From Dehalococcoidia bacterium UBA6808 (GTDB lineage: Bacteria > Chloroflexota > Dehalococcoidia > GIF9 > UBA5629): DNA of 34,839 nt. Positions 7,527 to 15,961 of the stretch are shown piece after piece. The stretch is taken from contig DKFA01000112.1 of NCBI GenBank assembly GCA_002452695.1, positions 15,910 through 50,748 on the forward strand, written 5' to 3'. Each line of letters opens with the position of its first letter. Position 1 is the stretch's first letter. A model generated the notes under the pieces. That model was not told the DNA's origin. It searched no databases and was given only the letters and a program-made list of their open reading frames with translations. The translations under genes were made by a program, and so were the position numbers.

Positions 7527-9853
7527 GCCGAGACTCCTCTCCGCGTACCGTCGGAATAGAAACTCCATAACTTGAGGAAGGCACTCTCGAAGGAACGGCC
7601 CTCAACTGCGGCACGCGCCTTTTTACCCATATCAGCCAACCTATCTTTGTTCAACAGGGATTCGATGGCAAGCTTCAATGCCAGAGCATTATTCCCCTGT
7701 ACAATCAGGCCGGTCTCATCAGGCACGATATTTTCGCAGGGACCGCCCCTGTCGGTCACTATGGTAGGCACGCCACAAGCATGCGCTTCAAGTATGACAT
7801 TGCCAAAAGTGTCCGTCGTCGACGGCATAATAAACAGATCTGATTCATGGTAGGCCCGCACCAGGGCTTCGCCAGTCAGATAACCCGGGAAGCTGGCCCG
7901 GCACCCACGCAGGAGGTCTCGTAGCTCCTCCAAATACGGCCCGTCGCCAACAAAGGTAAGGTCGATATCGTCACGTTCAATCATTTTGTACGCCTCCGCC
8001 AGTATATTTAGATTCTTCTCTCTGGAAATCCTTCCTACATACAGTAGTCTGTAGCCGTCATGCTGGCCATTTCCATTCTTAAAGGCAAACCGCTCAATAT
8101 CGACCCCTCTCGGCATCAGCACTATTCTTTCCCGTTTAATCCCGTTTGCCCGCAACTCATCCTCAAAGGCCTTCGACGGGACAAATACCTTATCGGCCAT
8201 TTTGTAGAACCAGTAAGTGTATTTTTTAGCGAAGTCCTCCAGGAGATCATCTTCTGTCAGCTTCCCAACATACTGGGGTATTGCAGTATGGTAAGTTGCA
8301 TAAAAAGGTTTTTTCAGCAGTCTGGCCAGTAAAAGCCCGACCAATCCGACTGGTCCGGGTGTTGCTGAGTGTAAATGCGTGAAGTTACCTTCATATATGT
8401 AGTCCATCACTTCCAGGACTGATGGAAAAGCCAACTTAAGCTCAGAGTATTCAGGCAGATCAAAGACTTTAATGGGCGGGAACATTTTAATTCCTTCCAC
8501 ATTATCAAGATCACTGCAGCTAATAAACTGATAGTCCAGGCCCAGGCGCTGTGCACAGGCTTTCATCTGCCGCAAAGTCAATGCCACGCCATTCACCTCA
8601 TGAAAAGTGTCTGAAAAATGTGCCACTTTCGGTGTAGGGGTAGAGCTACACAGCAGATCCACCCCGGCAGCCAGATCTTTGGTCTCCTGGAAGACCCTGT
8701 AGCTAACGTAGTAAGGTATGCTAAGAAAATAAAGAGACGAGATCGATCCTACTGTTCGGAAGATATTAAAGATATGACCACGTTTGAACTGCTCAAATGT
8801 ATACTCCAGCATATCCTTTAAGCTCTCATCAATGGCCTTTGAGATGAACCCGAACCACCTCCGCCCAATCGATCCCAAAGACAGGTCTTCAGCGGATATC
8901 GAAATATGGTTAAATGCATTGCGCAGGAGCTGTTCGACATCACCCTTTTTACCGTTGGACAAATCGGCAGCCGGCCTTTCCTCAGCGCCTGCCTGATCGC
9001 GTGCGCTGCTGTGCTGCATTGTCATAAAGGCCGAGATATTACGCAGGCCAGCGTCCAACTGGACATATCTGTCGATGTTAATGCGTGATTGCAGAGACTG
9101 ATAAATTATGGAGTATATTACATGCCCCAGATTCTTGGGATCAGAACTGGGCAGGACCAATTCATTGCTTTCGGCATTTTCAAAGAAACCATCTATGCTG
9201 GCTGACGGATTGCTTGTATAGGCATTGGCAATGTAAAGTCCGCAGTGATCATCAGAACCACAGATAAAAAATTTGTTCCCCGGGATTACCTTGGGATTGC
9301 GTATACCGTATTTATCAGCCAGCTGTTCGAGCTTCCTGGCAGAAATCTGCTCGACGATCTGCTTGACCTTATGGTTCACGTATTCGCTACGTGCTCCATT
9401 CAGCTCAAACAGATCAAACATCAGCAGCATCTGCTCGAAATGACCGGCGTTCAGCTTGTTATTGACCGAGTAGAAAGGGTGTGCAATGGTGTGCCAGATC
9501 ATATTCTCATCCAGGTATCTTACCAGCTCATAAATATTCTTACGCAGCTTGTCGATCTCCAGGAACTGGTGTTCTGTAATGTTATAAACAGGAACATGCA
9601 CTTTGCACTGATCGTCAGGGAATCTGGCTGTAACTTCACAGGAGATAAAAGTATTGGGTAAGTGGGCTATTTCCAAACAGCCGCTGATTGTATCATGATC
9701 TGTGATGGTGACATGCGTCATGCCACGGCTGAGGGCAGCCCGGTAAACATGCTGGGGCTGAGTATACGATTCGGGGATATTATATTGCTTGGCCAGCCAG
9801 TTGGTAGGTTTGCCTGAGTATCGGCTGTGGACGTGCAGGTCACATTTAATCAA
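7523..9853 (-). CDS. PHP-domain / GT4 glycosyltransferase fusion
   Basis: 776 residues. The N-terminal ~280 residues are a PHP metallo-phosphoesterase domain: 'DLHVHSRYS', 'TITDHDTISG', 'HTIAHPF' and 'CGSDDH' supply the metal ligands. A linker follows, and from about residue 405 there is a complete GT4 glycosyltransferase ('VAHFSDTFHEVNGVALTLR', 'PRGVDIERF', 'LLYVGRISREKNL', 'VILEAHACGVPTIVTDRGG'). The start is a TTG at 9853; no ATG or GTG precedes it before an in-frame stop, and no clear Shine-Dalgarno is visible. It is the first gene of the sugar operon, coupled by ATGA to the dehydrogenase. The PHP part might trim a phosphorylated intermediate of the same pathway; that is inference. Confidence 0.85.
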   Translation of the reverse strand: MIKCDLHVHSRYSGKPTNWLAKQYNIPESYTQPQHVYRAALSRGMTHVTITDHDTISGCLEIAHLPNTFISCEVTARFPDDQCKVHVPVYNITEHQFLEIDKLRKNIYELVRYLDENMIWHTIAHPFYSVNNKLNAGHFEQMLLMFDLFELNGARSEYVNHKVKQIVEQISARKLEQLADKYGIRNPKVIPGNKFFICGSDDHCGLYIANAYTSNPSASIDGFFENAESNELVLPSSDPKNLGHVIYSIIYQSLQSRINIDRYVQLDAGLRNISAFMTMQHSSARDQAGAEERPAADLSNGKKGDVEQLLRNAFNHISISAEDLSLGSIGRRWFGFISKAIDESLKDMLEYTFEQFKRGHIFNIFRTVGSISSLYFLSIPYYVSYRVFQETKDLAAGVDLLCSSTPTPKVAHFSDTFHEVNGVALTLRQMKACAQRLGLDYQFISCSDLDNVEGIKMFPPIKVFDLPEYSELKLAFPSVLEVMDYIYEGNFTHLHSATPGPVGLVGLLLARLLKKPFYATYHTAIPQYVGKLTEDDLLEDFAKKYTYWFYKMADKVFVPSKAFEDELRANGIKRERIVLMPRGVDIERFAFKNGNGQHDGYRLLYVGRISREKNLNILAEAYKMIERDDIDLTFVGDGPYLEELRDLLRGCRASFPGYLTGEALVRAYHESDLFIMPSTTDTFGNVILEAHACGVPTIVTDRGGPCENIVPDETGLIVQGNNALALKLAIESLLNKDRLADMGKKARAAVEGRSFESAFLKLWSFYSDGTRRGVSA

Positions 9854-10202
9854 GTTATTTCTATTTACGCAGACGGTTGCTAACCGCGTCTTACTTTATT
9901 AATCTATCTTCTATAAGTTTATAGCAGTAATGTTAAAGTATCGTTAGCATTGAATTATGAATAGGTTAGAATTAAGTTAACAAACTGTTGATCATATTTA
10001 ACAATATCTTCTAACAATTAAAGGCTAATGCGCCCAGAGGTCTACCAGCGAGGCCACATTGTGCCCGAAATATGCCATCAGCAGCAAGCGTGGAAACTTG
10101 CCTGTCAAGGTACCGTATTCACTGCCGATTAGGTCCAGGTTAAATCATGGATGGAACCGCGGGAAAGAGCAGGACGATGATGGAAGTATTAGATTAGCTG
10201 CC
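9854..10202. other. Intergenic region with AT-rich promoter-like stretch and a short open frame
   Basis: 349 bases separate the PHP-GT4 gene from the upstream hydrolase. The part from about 9890 to 10022 is very AT-rich and contains CTATAAGTTTATAG, a short palindrome, and on the minus strand TGCTATAAA, an extended -10 candidate for the sugar operon. Between 10025 and 10144 the minus strand is open for 39 codons ending 'MAYFGHNVASLVDLWAH', which looks codon-biased but has no start codon of its own and no family I recognise. It may be the tail of a lost gene. Confidence 0.35.
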
Positions 10203-10967
10203 TTATTGGACCTGTTTTTTAAGCCAGGACAGGGCGGCTTCCACGGCACGCTCGTCCTGGCGCAGCCGGTGGCCAGCGCCGGGCAGGACCAGCAGCTCTT
10301 TGGGATCGCCTGCCTTTTTATACAAAGCTTCGGCGTGGCTGACGGGCACCACCTCGTCCTGGTCGCCATGAACCAGCAGCAGGGGGCGCGGCGCGATCTT
10401 GTCGATATAGTCGATGGGTTTGATGGTATTGAACCCTTCCAGCCATTTTTCACGCGATTTGGGGAAGGATGGGTCTTTGATGATGCCGATTTCCCTGAAG
10501 CTCTCGATAAGCGAGTCCACCGTATGGCCGCTGGCCATGAAATCGAATTCGGCCGGGCAGGCAAAGGCGGCCACGGCGCTGACCCGCCTGTCCCGGGCAG
10601 CCTGGTAGACGCTGGTTGCTGCTCCCCCTGACGAACCGAGCAGGCAGACCTTCTTTTTGTCCACCTCCGGGACCATGAAGAGGAAGTCGATGGCCACTTC
10701 CAGATCATCCGCCCACCCCAGCATGTCGATATTACCCTGGCTGGGCCCGCAGCCGCGGAAATTGAAGGTCAGCGTGATAAAACCATCTCGGCAGAACCTG
10801 GCTGCCAGCTCGGCGTACCCACCCTTTTCCTCCGGGTTATACCTGACAGCCGGTATGCCGTGGCAGAGCACGAGAGCGGGAAAAGACCCGCCGGGGCCGT
10901 CCGGCATATACAGCTCGCCGGCCAGCATCAGCTCATCACAGCTTAATACAACGGAAGCATCTTTCAT
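10203..10967 (-). CDS. Alpha/beta hydrolase (dienelactone-hydrolase/acyl-peptidase-like)
   Basis: 254 residues from the ATG that overlaps the M50 stop (ATGA). The fold markers are clear: oxyanion region 'LCHGIPAVRYNP', strand motif 'TLTFNFRGCGPSQG', nucleophile elbow 'LLGSSGGAATS', acid 'LVHGDQDEVVP' and a C-terminal His in 'GAGHRLRQ'. It is a cytoplasmic serine hydrolase of unknown substrate. It is the last of three coupled genes after tlyA and the M50 protease. The longer open frame upstream of this start lies entirely inside the protease gene and is rejected. Confidence 0.85.
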   Translation of the reverse strand: MKDASVVLSCDELMLAGELYMPDGPGGSFPALVLCHGIPAVRYNPEEKGGYAELAARFCRDGFITLTFNFRGCGPSQGNIDMLGWADDLEVAIDFLFMVPEVDKKKVCLLGSSGGAATSVYQAARDRRVSAVAAFACPAEFDFMASGHTVDSLIESFREIGIIKDPSFPKSREKWLEGFNTIKPIDYIDKIAPRPLLLVHGDQDEVVPVSHAEALYKKAGDPKELLVLPGAGHRLRQDERAVEAALSWLKKQVQ

Positions 10968-11662
10968 AATAACTGCACAATCCCCAGCATCATCAGTATG
11001 ATCGTACCCCAGGACAGCGCCATCAGCACACCCCAGCCCATCTTGTTCCAGGCGAATATCTTCACGCCGTCCAGCGGCCCGTAGGGTATCAGGTTGAAGG
11101 CGCACATCCACAGGTTCATCTGGAAGCCGAGGCGGCCAAGCAGTGTGAAGATATTGTACGGATAGGATGAAATCGAATGGCCGAAAATATCGAAGCCCCA
11201 CATGAATTCACCTGCCATGCCGAAGCTGTGCCGGATGGAGTAAAGCCCGAGGAACAGCGCTGCCAGCAGCAGGTTGGCGGCCGGCCCTGATGTGGAGATT
11301 ATGCCGTCTTCTTGCCTGGTCAGGTCGCGGTAGGCCATCACGTGCACGGCGCCGGGGGCAAAGAAGATGAACGTGCCGAAACTGAGGACGGCTGTGGCGA
11401 TGGAGATGACCAGTCCCGGCACCCAGGTGCGGAACTCGGCCCAGCACCTGAAATGCTGGGCTACCGCCTTATGGCTCAGCTCATGGGCGATGAAACCGGC
11501 GCCCATGGTCAGCAGAGTGGCCATCGATACCACGAAGAAATTCATCAGCGAGGTGGTAAAAGGGTCGTGCGCTTTGGTAAAAAAAACGCCCACGGAAAAA
11601 CACAGGCTAAGCGTAACCCAGCATACCGCCAGGTCGCGCAGCTCAATCTTGCTGAACTTCAT
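10964..11662 (-). CDS. M50-family site-2-protease-like membrane metallopeptidase
   Basis: 232 residues with about six hydrophobic segments. The zinc-binding 'HELSH' lies in 'GAGFIAHELSHKAVAQ' in the second hydrophobic segment, and the third zinc ligand is the Asp of the distal motif 'NLIPYGPLDGVKIF'. This is the short S2P type with no PDZ domain visible. Such enzymes cleave substrates within the membrane, often anti-sigma factors or signal peptides. Both ends are coupled: its ATG overlaps the tlyA stop and its TGA overlaps the hydrolase start. Its substrate is unknown. An inactive homologue is unlikely because all ligands are present. Confidence 0.85.
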   Translation of the reverse strand: MKFSKIELRDLAVCWVTLSLCFSVGVFFTKAHDPFTTSLMNFFVVSMATLLTMGAGFIAHELSHKAVAQHFRCWAEFRTWVPGLVISIATAVLSFGTFIFFAPGAVHVMAYRDLTRQEDGIISTSGPAANLLLAALFLGLYSIRHSFGMAGEFMWGFDIFGHSISSYPYNIFTLLGRLGFQMNLWMCAFNLIPYGPLDGVKIFAWNKMGWGVLMALSWGTIILMMLGIVQLL

Positions 11663-12390
11663 TTTGCAGCCTGCCTTAGATACATCAGGAACTCCCTGTT
11701 GCCTTCCGCGCCAAGTATCGGCGATGCGGTCAGCCCGAGCAGTCTCAGCCTGTTCTCGTTCATCCAGATCACGAAATTGCTGATGGTAAGGGCATGCACC
11801 AGCGGATCGGATATCACGCCGCCCTTGCCCACCTTGTCTTTTTCAGCTTCGAACTGCGGCTTGAATAATATTACCATATCCCCGGGAGGGGCGAGGTGTG
11901 GCAGGACGTTGGGTATCACCATGGTCAGGGAGATGAAGGAAAGGTCCATCACGGCCAGCGCCACCCTTTCCGGCAGATCGAAGGGGTAGTGGGCATTGAT
12001 CTTCTCCATCACCACCACACGCCCATCCCGCCTCAACTTGTAATCGAGCTGGTTGGCGCCGACATCCACTGCATACACTTTGACTGCGCCCCTCTGCAAC
12101 AGGCAATCGGTGAAGCCCCCGGTGGATGAGCCTACATCAAGGCAGGTAAGACCTTTGACATCGACCTTGAACTCATTTAAAGCATGCTGCAGCTTGAGGC
12201 CGCCGCGGCTGACGAAGGGCATCTTCTGCTTCAGGGTAATCTCAGCGTCCTCCGCCACCATGCTGCCGGCCTTGGTGACCACAGCGCCGTTTACGCTGAC
12301 ATCGCCGGCCATGATACAGGCCTGGGCTTTGCTCCTGTTCTCAGCCAGTCCCCGATTCACCAGCAATGCATCAAGACGTTGCTTCGTCAT
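11659..12390 (-). CDS. tlyA: TlyA-family rRNA (cytidine-2'-O)-methyltransferase
   Basis: 243 residues, normal for the family. An N-terminal S4 RNA-binding domain (about 1-60, 'RLDALLVNRGLAENRSKAQACIMAGDVSVNG') precedes a FtsJ-like Rossmann methyltransferase with SAM motif 'CLDVGSSTGGFTDCLLQRGA' split by the conserved linker 'FVSRGGLKL', and 'MDLSFISL' and 'LFKPQFE' further on. TlyA methylates ribosomal RNA cytidines; in mycobacteria this creates the capreomycin target. The gene begins seven bases after a perfect TATAAT, so its mRNA is probably leaderless. It heads the tlyA-M50-hydrolase operon. Confidence 0.9.
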   Translation of the reverse strand: MTKQRLDALLVNRGLAENRSKAQACIMAGDVSVNGAVVTKAGSMVAEDAEITLKQKMPFVSRGGLKLQHALNEFKVDVKGLTCLDVGSSTGGFTDCLLQRGAVKVYAVDVGANQLDYKLRRDGRVVVMEKINAHYPFDLPERVALAVMDLSFISLTMVIPNVLPHLAPPGDMVILFKPQFEAEKDKVGKGGVISDPLVHALTISNFVIWMNENRLRLLGLTASPILGAEGNREFLMYLRQAAK

Positions 12391-12397
12391 GGCAAAT

Positions 12398-12425
12398 ATT
12401 ATACGCTATTAAGCGTAGATACCAA
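12398..12425 (-). promoter_or_regulatory. Promoter for leaderless tlyA transcript, overlapping a palindrome
   Basis: On the minus strand TTGGTA, 16 bases, then TATAAT lead to the tlyA ATG after seven bases, which puts the expected transcription start on or next to the start codon. A perfect palindrome, TACGCT-ATTA-AGCGTA (12402-12417), covers the spacer and the edge of the -10 and could be an operator. Confidence 0.55.
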
Positions 12426-12467
12426 CCCCTACCGGCTAAAAACCGTTGTCACACTGGTCACGACGTT

Positions 12468-12505
12468 AAAAGGGGCTGCCTGCCGAGCAGCCCCTTTTCT
12501 TTTTT
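12468..12505 (+). terminator. Rho-independent terminator
   Basis: A perfect 12-base-pair stem (AAAAGGGGCTGC with GCAGCCCCTTTT) and a seven-base loop are followed by C and a run of six T on the plus strand. It lies between the divergent tlyA and CoA-transferase genes, where no plus-strand gene ends, so it may stop antisense readthrough or act in a leader of the following gene. Confidence 0.75.
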
Positions 12506-12533
12506 AACTGAATATATTTTCGATTAATTCAGT

Positions 12534-12564
12534 TTGATTTAATACAACAAGAATGTTATATATT
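12534..12564 (+). promoter_or_regulatory. Possible promoter for the CoA-transferase gene at 12612
   Basis: The AT-rich stretch after the terminator has TTGATT (12534-12539) and, 16 to 19 bases later, TTATAT or TATATT (12556-12564). Spacing and match are only fair. Confidence 0.3.
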
Positions 12565-12611
12565 CATGTCTTCTAAAATAAATTCCAATGTTATCAGAGG
12601 AGGTCTTAAAT

Positions 12612-13772
12612 ATGCCTGCTAAAGCCCTATCGGGCATCAAGGTACTTGATTTTGGTCAATACATCGCCGGTCCTTTGGCGGGAATGATGCTGGCCGAGCA
12701 GGGCGCAGAGGTCATCAAGATCGAGCGTCCCCAGGGAGATCCCTTCCGCAGGGAGGACGGTTTCCTGGTCTACAACCGCAGCAAGAAAAACATCGTACTG
12801 GATTTGAAGCAGCCGGAAGGGCAGAAAATCGCCCTGGGACTGGCCGGAGAAACCGATATCGTGATAGAAAATTTCAAGCCGGGGGTGATGGAAAAGCTTG
12901 GCCTCGGCTACGAAAAAATAAAAGCCGCCAATCCCCGCGTGGTCTACTGCTCCATCTCAGGTTTCGGCGACACTGGGCCTTACAGCCGGATCCCTGGATA
13001 TGAACAACTGGTCGAGACGCTGGCCACCATATACACCGAGCAGGGCTACGCTACACGCCCCACCTACCTTGTACTGCCCTTTGCCAGCATGGCTGCCGGG
13101 CTGGATGCAGCCTACTCCATCGTTGCCGCGCTCTGTGCGCGCGAGATAACCGGCAGAGGGCAGAGGATCGAAATTACCCTGTTCAAGTCCACTCTCAGCC
13201 TGTGCCGCGGCTATAATATCGACTTTAACGGCATGTATCGTATGAACTGGGTGCCTACCGGCTCTTCTCCCGTTTACCGCATTTTCAAATGCGCCGACGG
13301 CAAGCACCTCTTCCTGGCAGTGGGTAATTTCAAGTTCGTAACAATGTTCCTGGTAGCGATAGGGCGTGAAGACCTGCTGGCCAGCGACCTGATCGAAGGC
13401 ACGCCTTTCCTGAGCCTGCCCCCCAAGTCTGGCCAGCTGATGATCCAGATGAAAAAGACCTTCCTGACCAAAACACGCGACGAGTGGATCGATCTGCTGC
13501 TGTCCAACGGCATTCCTGCGGCGCCCATACTCACGATTGACCAATTTATGAAATACGAACAGGTCAAAGCCAACGATATGATCAAAACCATCAGGCAACC
13601 GGGCAAGGGCATGGTCACCCAGATGGGCATCCCTGTAAAACATTCGCTGACTCCGGGCAGCATCAAAGGACCGGCAGCGTCTGCCGGACGGGACACGGCA
13701 GCCATCCTGCGGCGGCTGGGTTACCGTTCCAATGATGTGAAGCGGTTGAGACGCGAGCACGTGGTCAAATAA
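12612..13772 (+). CDS. Family III (CaiB/BaiF) CoA-transferase homologue lacking the catalytic Asp
   Basis: 386 residues from the ATG with AGAGGAGG eight bases upstream. It starts 'ALSGIKVLDFGQYIAGPLAGMMLAEQGAEVIKIE', the usual family III N-terminus with the CoA-binding region, and keeps 'NRSKKNIVLDLK', 'IVIENFKPGVMEKLGLGY' and 'GFGDTGPYS'. In active relatives an Asp lies 22 residues before the Gly of the 'TGxGQ' motif (Asp169 of formyl-CoA transferase); here that position is Ser159 (AGC, 13086-13088). The Asp forms the acyl-anhydride intermediate, so this copy may be inactive, use another residue, or work as a partner of the next gene. The gap to that CDS is 19 bases, suggesting one operon. 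Confidence 0.85.
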   Translation: MPAKALSGIKVLDFGQYIAGPLAGMMLAEQGAEVIKIERPQGDPFRREDGFLVYNRSKKNIVLDLKQPEGQKIALGLAGETDIVIENFKPGVMEKLGLGYEKIKAANPRVVYCSISGFGDTGPYSRIPGYEQLVETLATIYTEQGYATRPTYLVLPFASMAAGLDAAYSIVAALCAREITGRGQRIEITLFKSTLSLCRGYNIDFNGMYRMNWVPTGSSPVYRIFKCADGKHLFLAVGNFKFVTMFLVAIGREDLLASDLIEGTPFLSLPPKSGQLMIQMKKTFLTKTRDEWIDLLLSNGIPAAPILTIDQFMKYEQVKANDMIKTIRQPGKGMVTQMGIPVKHSLTPGSIKGPAASAGRDTAAILRRLGYRSNDVKRLRREHVVK

Positions 13773-13791
13773 TCAGCAGGAGACAATGAAA

Positions 13792-14970
13792 ATGAAGCCA
13801 TTTGAAAATATCCGGGTTGCCGATTTTACCACCATGATCGCCGGCCCAGGTCTGGGCCGCATACTCTCCGACCTGGGCGCCGATGTGATCAAGATCGAGA
13901 CCCCCGAAGGCGATACCTACAGGCCTGTATATGCCGGTTTTATCGGCTACAACCGCGGCAAGCGCGGCATAGCAATGGACCTGACCAGGCCTGAAGCCAG
14001 GGAGATCGCCTACAAGCTGATCGCCACCTGCCATGTAGTGGTGGAGAACTCCCGGCCGGGCACTATGAAGAAGCTGGGCCTGGATTATGAAACCCTGAAA
14101 AAGATCAGGCCCGACCTTATCTACGTATCATCCACGGCCTTCGGTACCAAAGGCCCCGACGGCAACAGGCCCGGCTATGACCCGATTTTCCAGGCCATAA
14201 GCGGGCAGATGGCAGAACAGGGCGGGTTGGATTTCCCCGTCTACCATAAAATAGCGATCAACGACGAATTTATCCCGTTGATCGGCAGCTTCGGTGCAGC
14301 CTGCGCCATCTTCCATAAAATGCGCACCGGCCAGGGCCAGATGGTTGAATTATCGTTGCTCAACTCCTCGATCACCATCCAGTCAAGCAAATTCATCAAA
14401 TATAAAGGACAGAATCGTAAATCTATAGGTAAACATGACGTCATCGGCCGCAGCGCCACCGACCGGCTGTACCAGGGGCTGGACGGCAAATGGTTTTATC
14501 TCTATTGCGCCAAAGAAGAGCATTTCCACGCCCTCTGCCGCTATATCGGCATGGAGGAACTGATCACTGATCCCCGCTTTGCCACCGCAGGTGCCAGGAA
14601 GCGCCATGACAATGAGCTCGCCGCTATACTGCAAGAGGTGTTCATCTACGCGCCGGCAGGATTACACGCGCTGCTCCTCATTCTGGCCGGCGTGCCAGCA
14701 GCAGCGGCGCAGGATATAGGCCACCTGATCAAGGAAGACCCGCATTGCAAAGAAACGGGTATGTATACAACGATCGACGACCCTCTCTTCGGCAAGACCA
14801 TTCTGCAGGACGTGACCGTGAAATTCTCGGAAACGCCGATCAATATACAACGGCCGGCGCCGCTGCACGGCGGCCATACCAAAGAGGTGCTGCTGGAGAT
14901 AGGCTACAGCAAAGAGCAGATCGCGGAATTCATTGCCCAAAAACTGGTCATGACAGCCGGCAAAGATTAA
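13792..14970 (+). CDS. Family III (CaiB/BaiF) CoA-transferase
   Basis: 392 residues. Two ATGs, six bases apart, are possible; the second (13792) is chosen because AGGAG lies nine bases before it and only three before the first. The N-terminus 'FENIRVADFTTMIAGPGLGR' and 'LGADVIKIETPEGD' are typical. The expected catalytic Asp is Asp158 in 'IAINDEF', exactly 22 residues before the Gly of 'RTGQGQ'. The family moves CoA between carboxylic acids in the cytoplasm. It follows a paralogue that lacks this Asp, so a heteromeric enzyme with one active subunit type is conceivable. The substrate is unknown. Confidence 0.85.
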   Translation: MKPFENIRVADFTTMIAGPGLGRILSDLGADVIKIETPEGDTYRPVYAGFIGYNRGKRGIAMDLTRPEAREIAYKLIATCHVVVENSRPGTMKKLGLDYETLKKIRPDLIYVSSTAFGTKGPDGNRPGYDPIFQAISGQMAEQGGLDFPVYHKIAINDEFIPLIGSFGAACAIFHKMRTGQGQMVELSLLNSSITIQSSKFIKYKGQNRKSIGKHDVIGRSATDRLYQGLDGKWFYLYCAKEEHFHALCRYIGMEELITDPRFATAGARKRHDNELAAILQEVFIYAPAGLHALLLILAGVPAAAAQDIGHLIKEDPHCKETGMYTTIDDPLFGKTILQDVTVKFSETPINIQRPAPLHGGHTKEVLLEIGYSKEQIAEFIAQKLVMTAGKD

Positions 14971-14996
14971 TTAAAACAGGATGTTTGTCATTTTCA

Positions 14997-15024
14997 TGAG
15001 GACAGGACTGAAGTCCCGTCCTCA
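14997..15024. other. Hairpin between convergent genes
   Basis: TGAGGAC and GTCCTCA arms continue inward with GGAC/GTCC around a TGAA loop, giving an 11-pair stem with a single A/C mismatch. No T-run follows on either strand, so it is at most an atypical terminator; an isolated REP-like element is the alternative. Confidence 0.45.
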
Positions 15025-15040
15025 CACAATATCAAATATA

Positions 15041-15961
15041 CTACTGCGCCTGTCCGGCCGGCCCGGACGGGAAGCCCTGTGTCAGGCTCTTGGGCATCAG
15101 GTCGACCAGCTCCTTCACCGTCCAGAAATCCTCCTTGAAGATACTGCTGATAATAGCAGGTTCGGAGTACAGCCCGATCTGCCCGCCGCCTACGAAGAAG
15201 GTCCTGCCGTTGATGTTGGCCGCGGCATCGGTGGCCAGGTAAGCCACCAGCGGTGCGATATGCTCGGGAGCCATTTTCTTCAACTCCGCGTCGGATAACA
15301 CTAGACCTCCACCCGATCCGGCCGCCTTCTTTTCCATGGCCGCCTTGAGCTCGGGGGAAAGCGTCAGCCTGGTAGCTGCCCGCGGGCGGATGCAGTTGCA
15401 GGTCACGCCGTACTTGGCCAGGTCCAGAGCGACCGTGCGCGTGAAGCCCACGATGCCTTCCTTGGCAGCGCTGTAATTGGCCTGGCCCATGTTTCCCAAC
15501 CCAGCCTCCGAGGAAGTATTGATGATGCGCCCGCTGCGCTGCTGGCGGAAGAAAGCTGCCGCCGGCCTTGTGCAATAGAAATGACCGTAAAGGTGCACCT
15601 TCTGGATGATATCCCATTCCTCTTCTGACATGTTGAAGACCATGCGGTCGCGCAGTATGCCGGCGTTGTTGACCAGGATATCAATCTTGCCAAATGTGTC
15701 GATGGCTGTTTTGATGATGTTCTCACCTCCCTTCCAGGTTGCCACCGAGTCATAGTTGGCCACGGCCTGGCCGCCCATTTTCTTGATCTCGGCTACAACT
15801 TCATCAGCCGGCGTCGAGGCAGATCCGGCGCCGTCGGCCCCACTTCCCAGGTCATTGATTACAACTTTAGCGCCCTCCGAGGCCAGCGCCAGCGCCTCAG
15901 CCCTGCCCAGCCCGCGTCCTGCACCCGTCACAACAGCAACCTTACCATCAAGTAAGCCCAT
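15041..15961 (-). CDS. Short-chain dehydrogenase/reductase, (3R)-hydroxyacyl-CoA dehydrogenase-like
   Basis: 306 residues from the ATG with AGGAGGT six bases upstream; a start ten codons earlier is less likely. Classical SDR motifs are present: cofactor site 'VTGAGRGLGRA', 'VVINDLG' after the second strand, 'NNAGIL', active-site Ser in 'NTSSEAG' and 'YSAAKEG'. The 'INDLG' stretch and the insertion after it match the dehydrogenase domain of peroxisomal multifunctional enzyme type 2, which oxidises 3-hydroxyacyl-CoA with NAD. A tail of about 40 residues ends 'SGPAGQAQ'. Neighbouring CoA-transferases and hydratases support an acyl-CoA substrate. It is divergent from the hydratase pair. Confidence 0.85.
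   Translation of the reverse strand: MGLLDGKVAVVTGAGRGLGRAEALALASEGAKVVINDLGSGADGAGSASTPADEVVAEIKKMGGQAVANYDSVATWKGGENIIKTAIDTFGKIDILVNNAGILRDRMVFNMSEEEWDIIQKVHLYGHFYCTRPAAAFFRQQRSGRIINTSSEAGLGNMGQANYSAAKEGIVGFTRTVALDLAKYGVTCNCIRPRAATRLTLSPELKAAMEKKAAGSGGGLVLSDAELKKMAPEHIAPLVAYLATDAAANINGRTFFVGGGQIGLYSEPAIISSIFKEDFWTVKELVDLMPKSLTQGFPSGPAGQAQ

Noticed and set aside
10968..11201. N-terminal extension of the hydrolase at 10203-10967
   Set aside because: It is the out-of-frame 3' part of the M50 protease gene; the ATGA-coupled start fits better.
11312..11989. Long plus-strand open frame (about 225 codons)
   Set aside because: It lies antisense to tlyA and the M50 protease, both of which have full family motifs; composition is that of a shadow frame.
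12957..13760. Minus-strand frame of about 267 codons
   Set aside because: It is antisense to the family III CoA-transferase at 12612-13772 and shows no family motif.
14997..15024. Hairpin considered as a standard terminator
   Set aside because: No T-run follows on either strand, so it is listed only as a hairpin.
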